From: Cynocephalus volans
Taxonomy: Eukaryota > Chordata > Mammalia > Dermoptera > Cynocephalidae
Direction: 5' to 3'
Assembly (NCBI RefSeq): GCF_027409185.1
Contig: NC_084463.1
Span: 112,102,133 to 112,166,132 of the forward strand
DNA length: 64,000 nucleotides
Translations under genes and position numbers: made by a program
Part shown: positions 63,894-64,000 of the stretch, piece after piece
How the letters are laid out: every line of letters starts with the position of its first letter
Position numbering within the stretch: position 1 is the first letter of the stretch
The notes under the pieces: generated by a model
What the model saw: the letters and a program-made list of their open reading frames with translations, nothing else
The model's database searches: none
What the model was told of the DNA's origin: nothing

Positions 63894-64000
63894 CACAATT
63901 ACGCGCCACATAATGACATTTTGGTCAACAATGGACCACTTATATGATGATGGTCAGAGCAATAAACTATACTATATAGCCTAAGTGTGTAATAAGTTAT
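63894..64000 (+). mobile_element. DNA transposon, same family as 15955-16283, cut by window edge
   Basis: ACGCGCCACATAATGACATT, GGTCAACAATGGACCAC, ACTATATAGCCTAAGTGTGT. It continues past the right edge. Confidence 0.75.

Overview
The window is nuclear DNA from a placental mammal: AT-rich, intron-dominated sequence packed with old mammalian repeats (MIR, L2, L1M-type LINE-1, MaLR LTRs, Tigger-like and hAT-type DNA transposons) and one CpG-rich promoter. No Alu, rodent B1/B2 or carnivore/ruminant SINE was recognised. The only young SINEs are five copies of a tRNA-derived family (box B GGTTCGGATCC, a TCCTATATAGGAATGGCC-like block, an ACTCACTGGCTGAGTG hairpin, poly(A) tail). All five have perfect target-site duplications. 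A sixth, older SINE looks like tRNA-Ile. To my knowledge this combination fits a colugo (Dermoptera) best; that is inference, about 0.6 confidence.

The one functional protein-coding gene I can support is USP47 (ubiquitin-specific protease 47) on the + strand. The window holds its promoter and first eight coding exons, giving 293 codons in an unbroken frame over about 52 kb. The rest of the gene lies beyond the right edge. Exon 1 sits in a CpG island with a TCTCGCGAGA element and a YY1-type site, and a short upstream ORF precedes the start codon. Exons 6 and 8 carry the protease Cys box (C197 by my count) and the HDVQE motif; the catalytic His box is not in the window.

Layout: 1-10600 is intergenic repeats, including an L1 entered by two SINEs and a 627-bp solo LTR. 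10600-11580 is the CpG-rich promoter and exon 1. 11580-46155 is the 34.6-kb intron 1, mostly antisense L1 fragments with nested LTRs and DNA transposons, a dead antisense histone H3.3-like retrocopy, and a 126-bp near-perfect inverted repeat. 46156-63545 carries exons 2-8 with introns of 0.7 to 4.5 kb, one of which contains a perfect 65-bp tandem duplication. 63546-64000 is the start of intron 8.

I found no new gene system. The observations most worth checking are the inverted repeat (33473-33598 with 33913-34038), the paired-change hairpin in the SINE family, the H3.3-like pseudogene, the 65-bp tandem duplication and the solo LTR. Repeat family names come from recognition by eye, not from a database search; edges are good to about 10-30 bp unless a target-site duplication fixes them.
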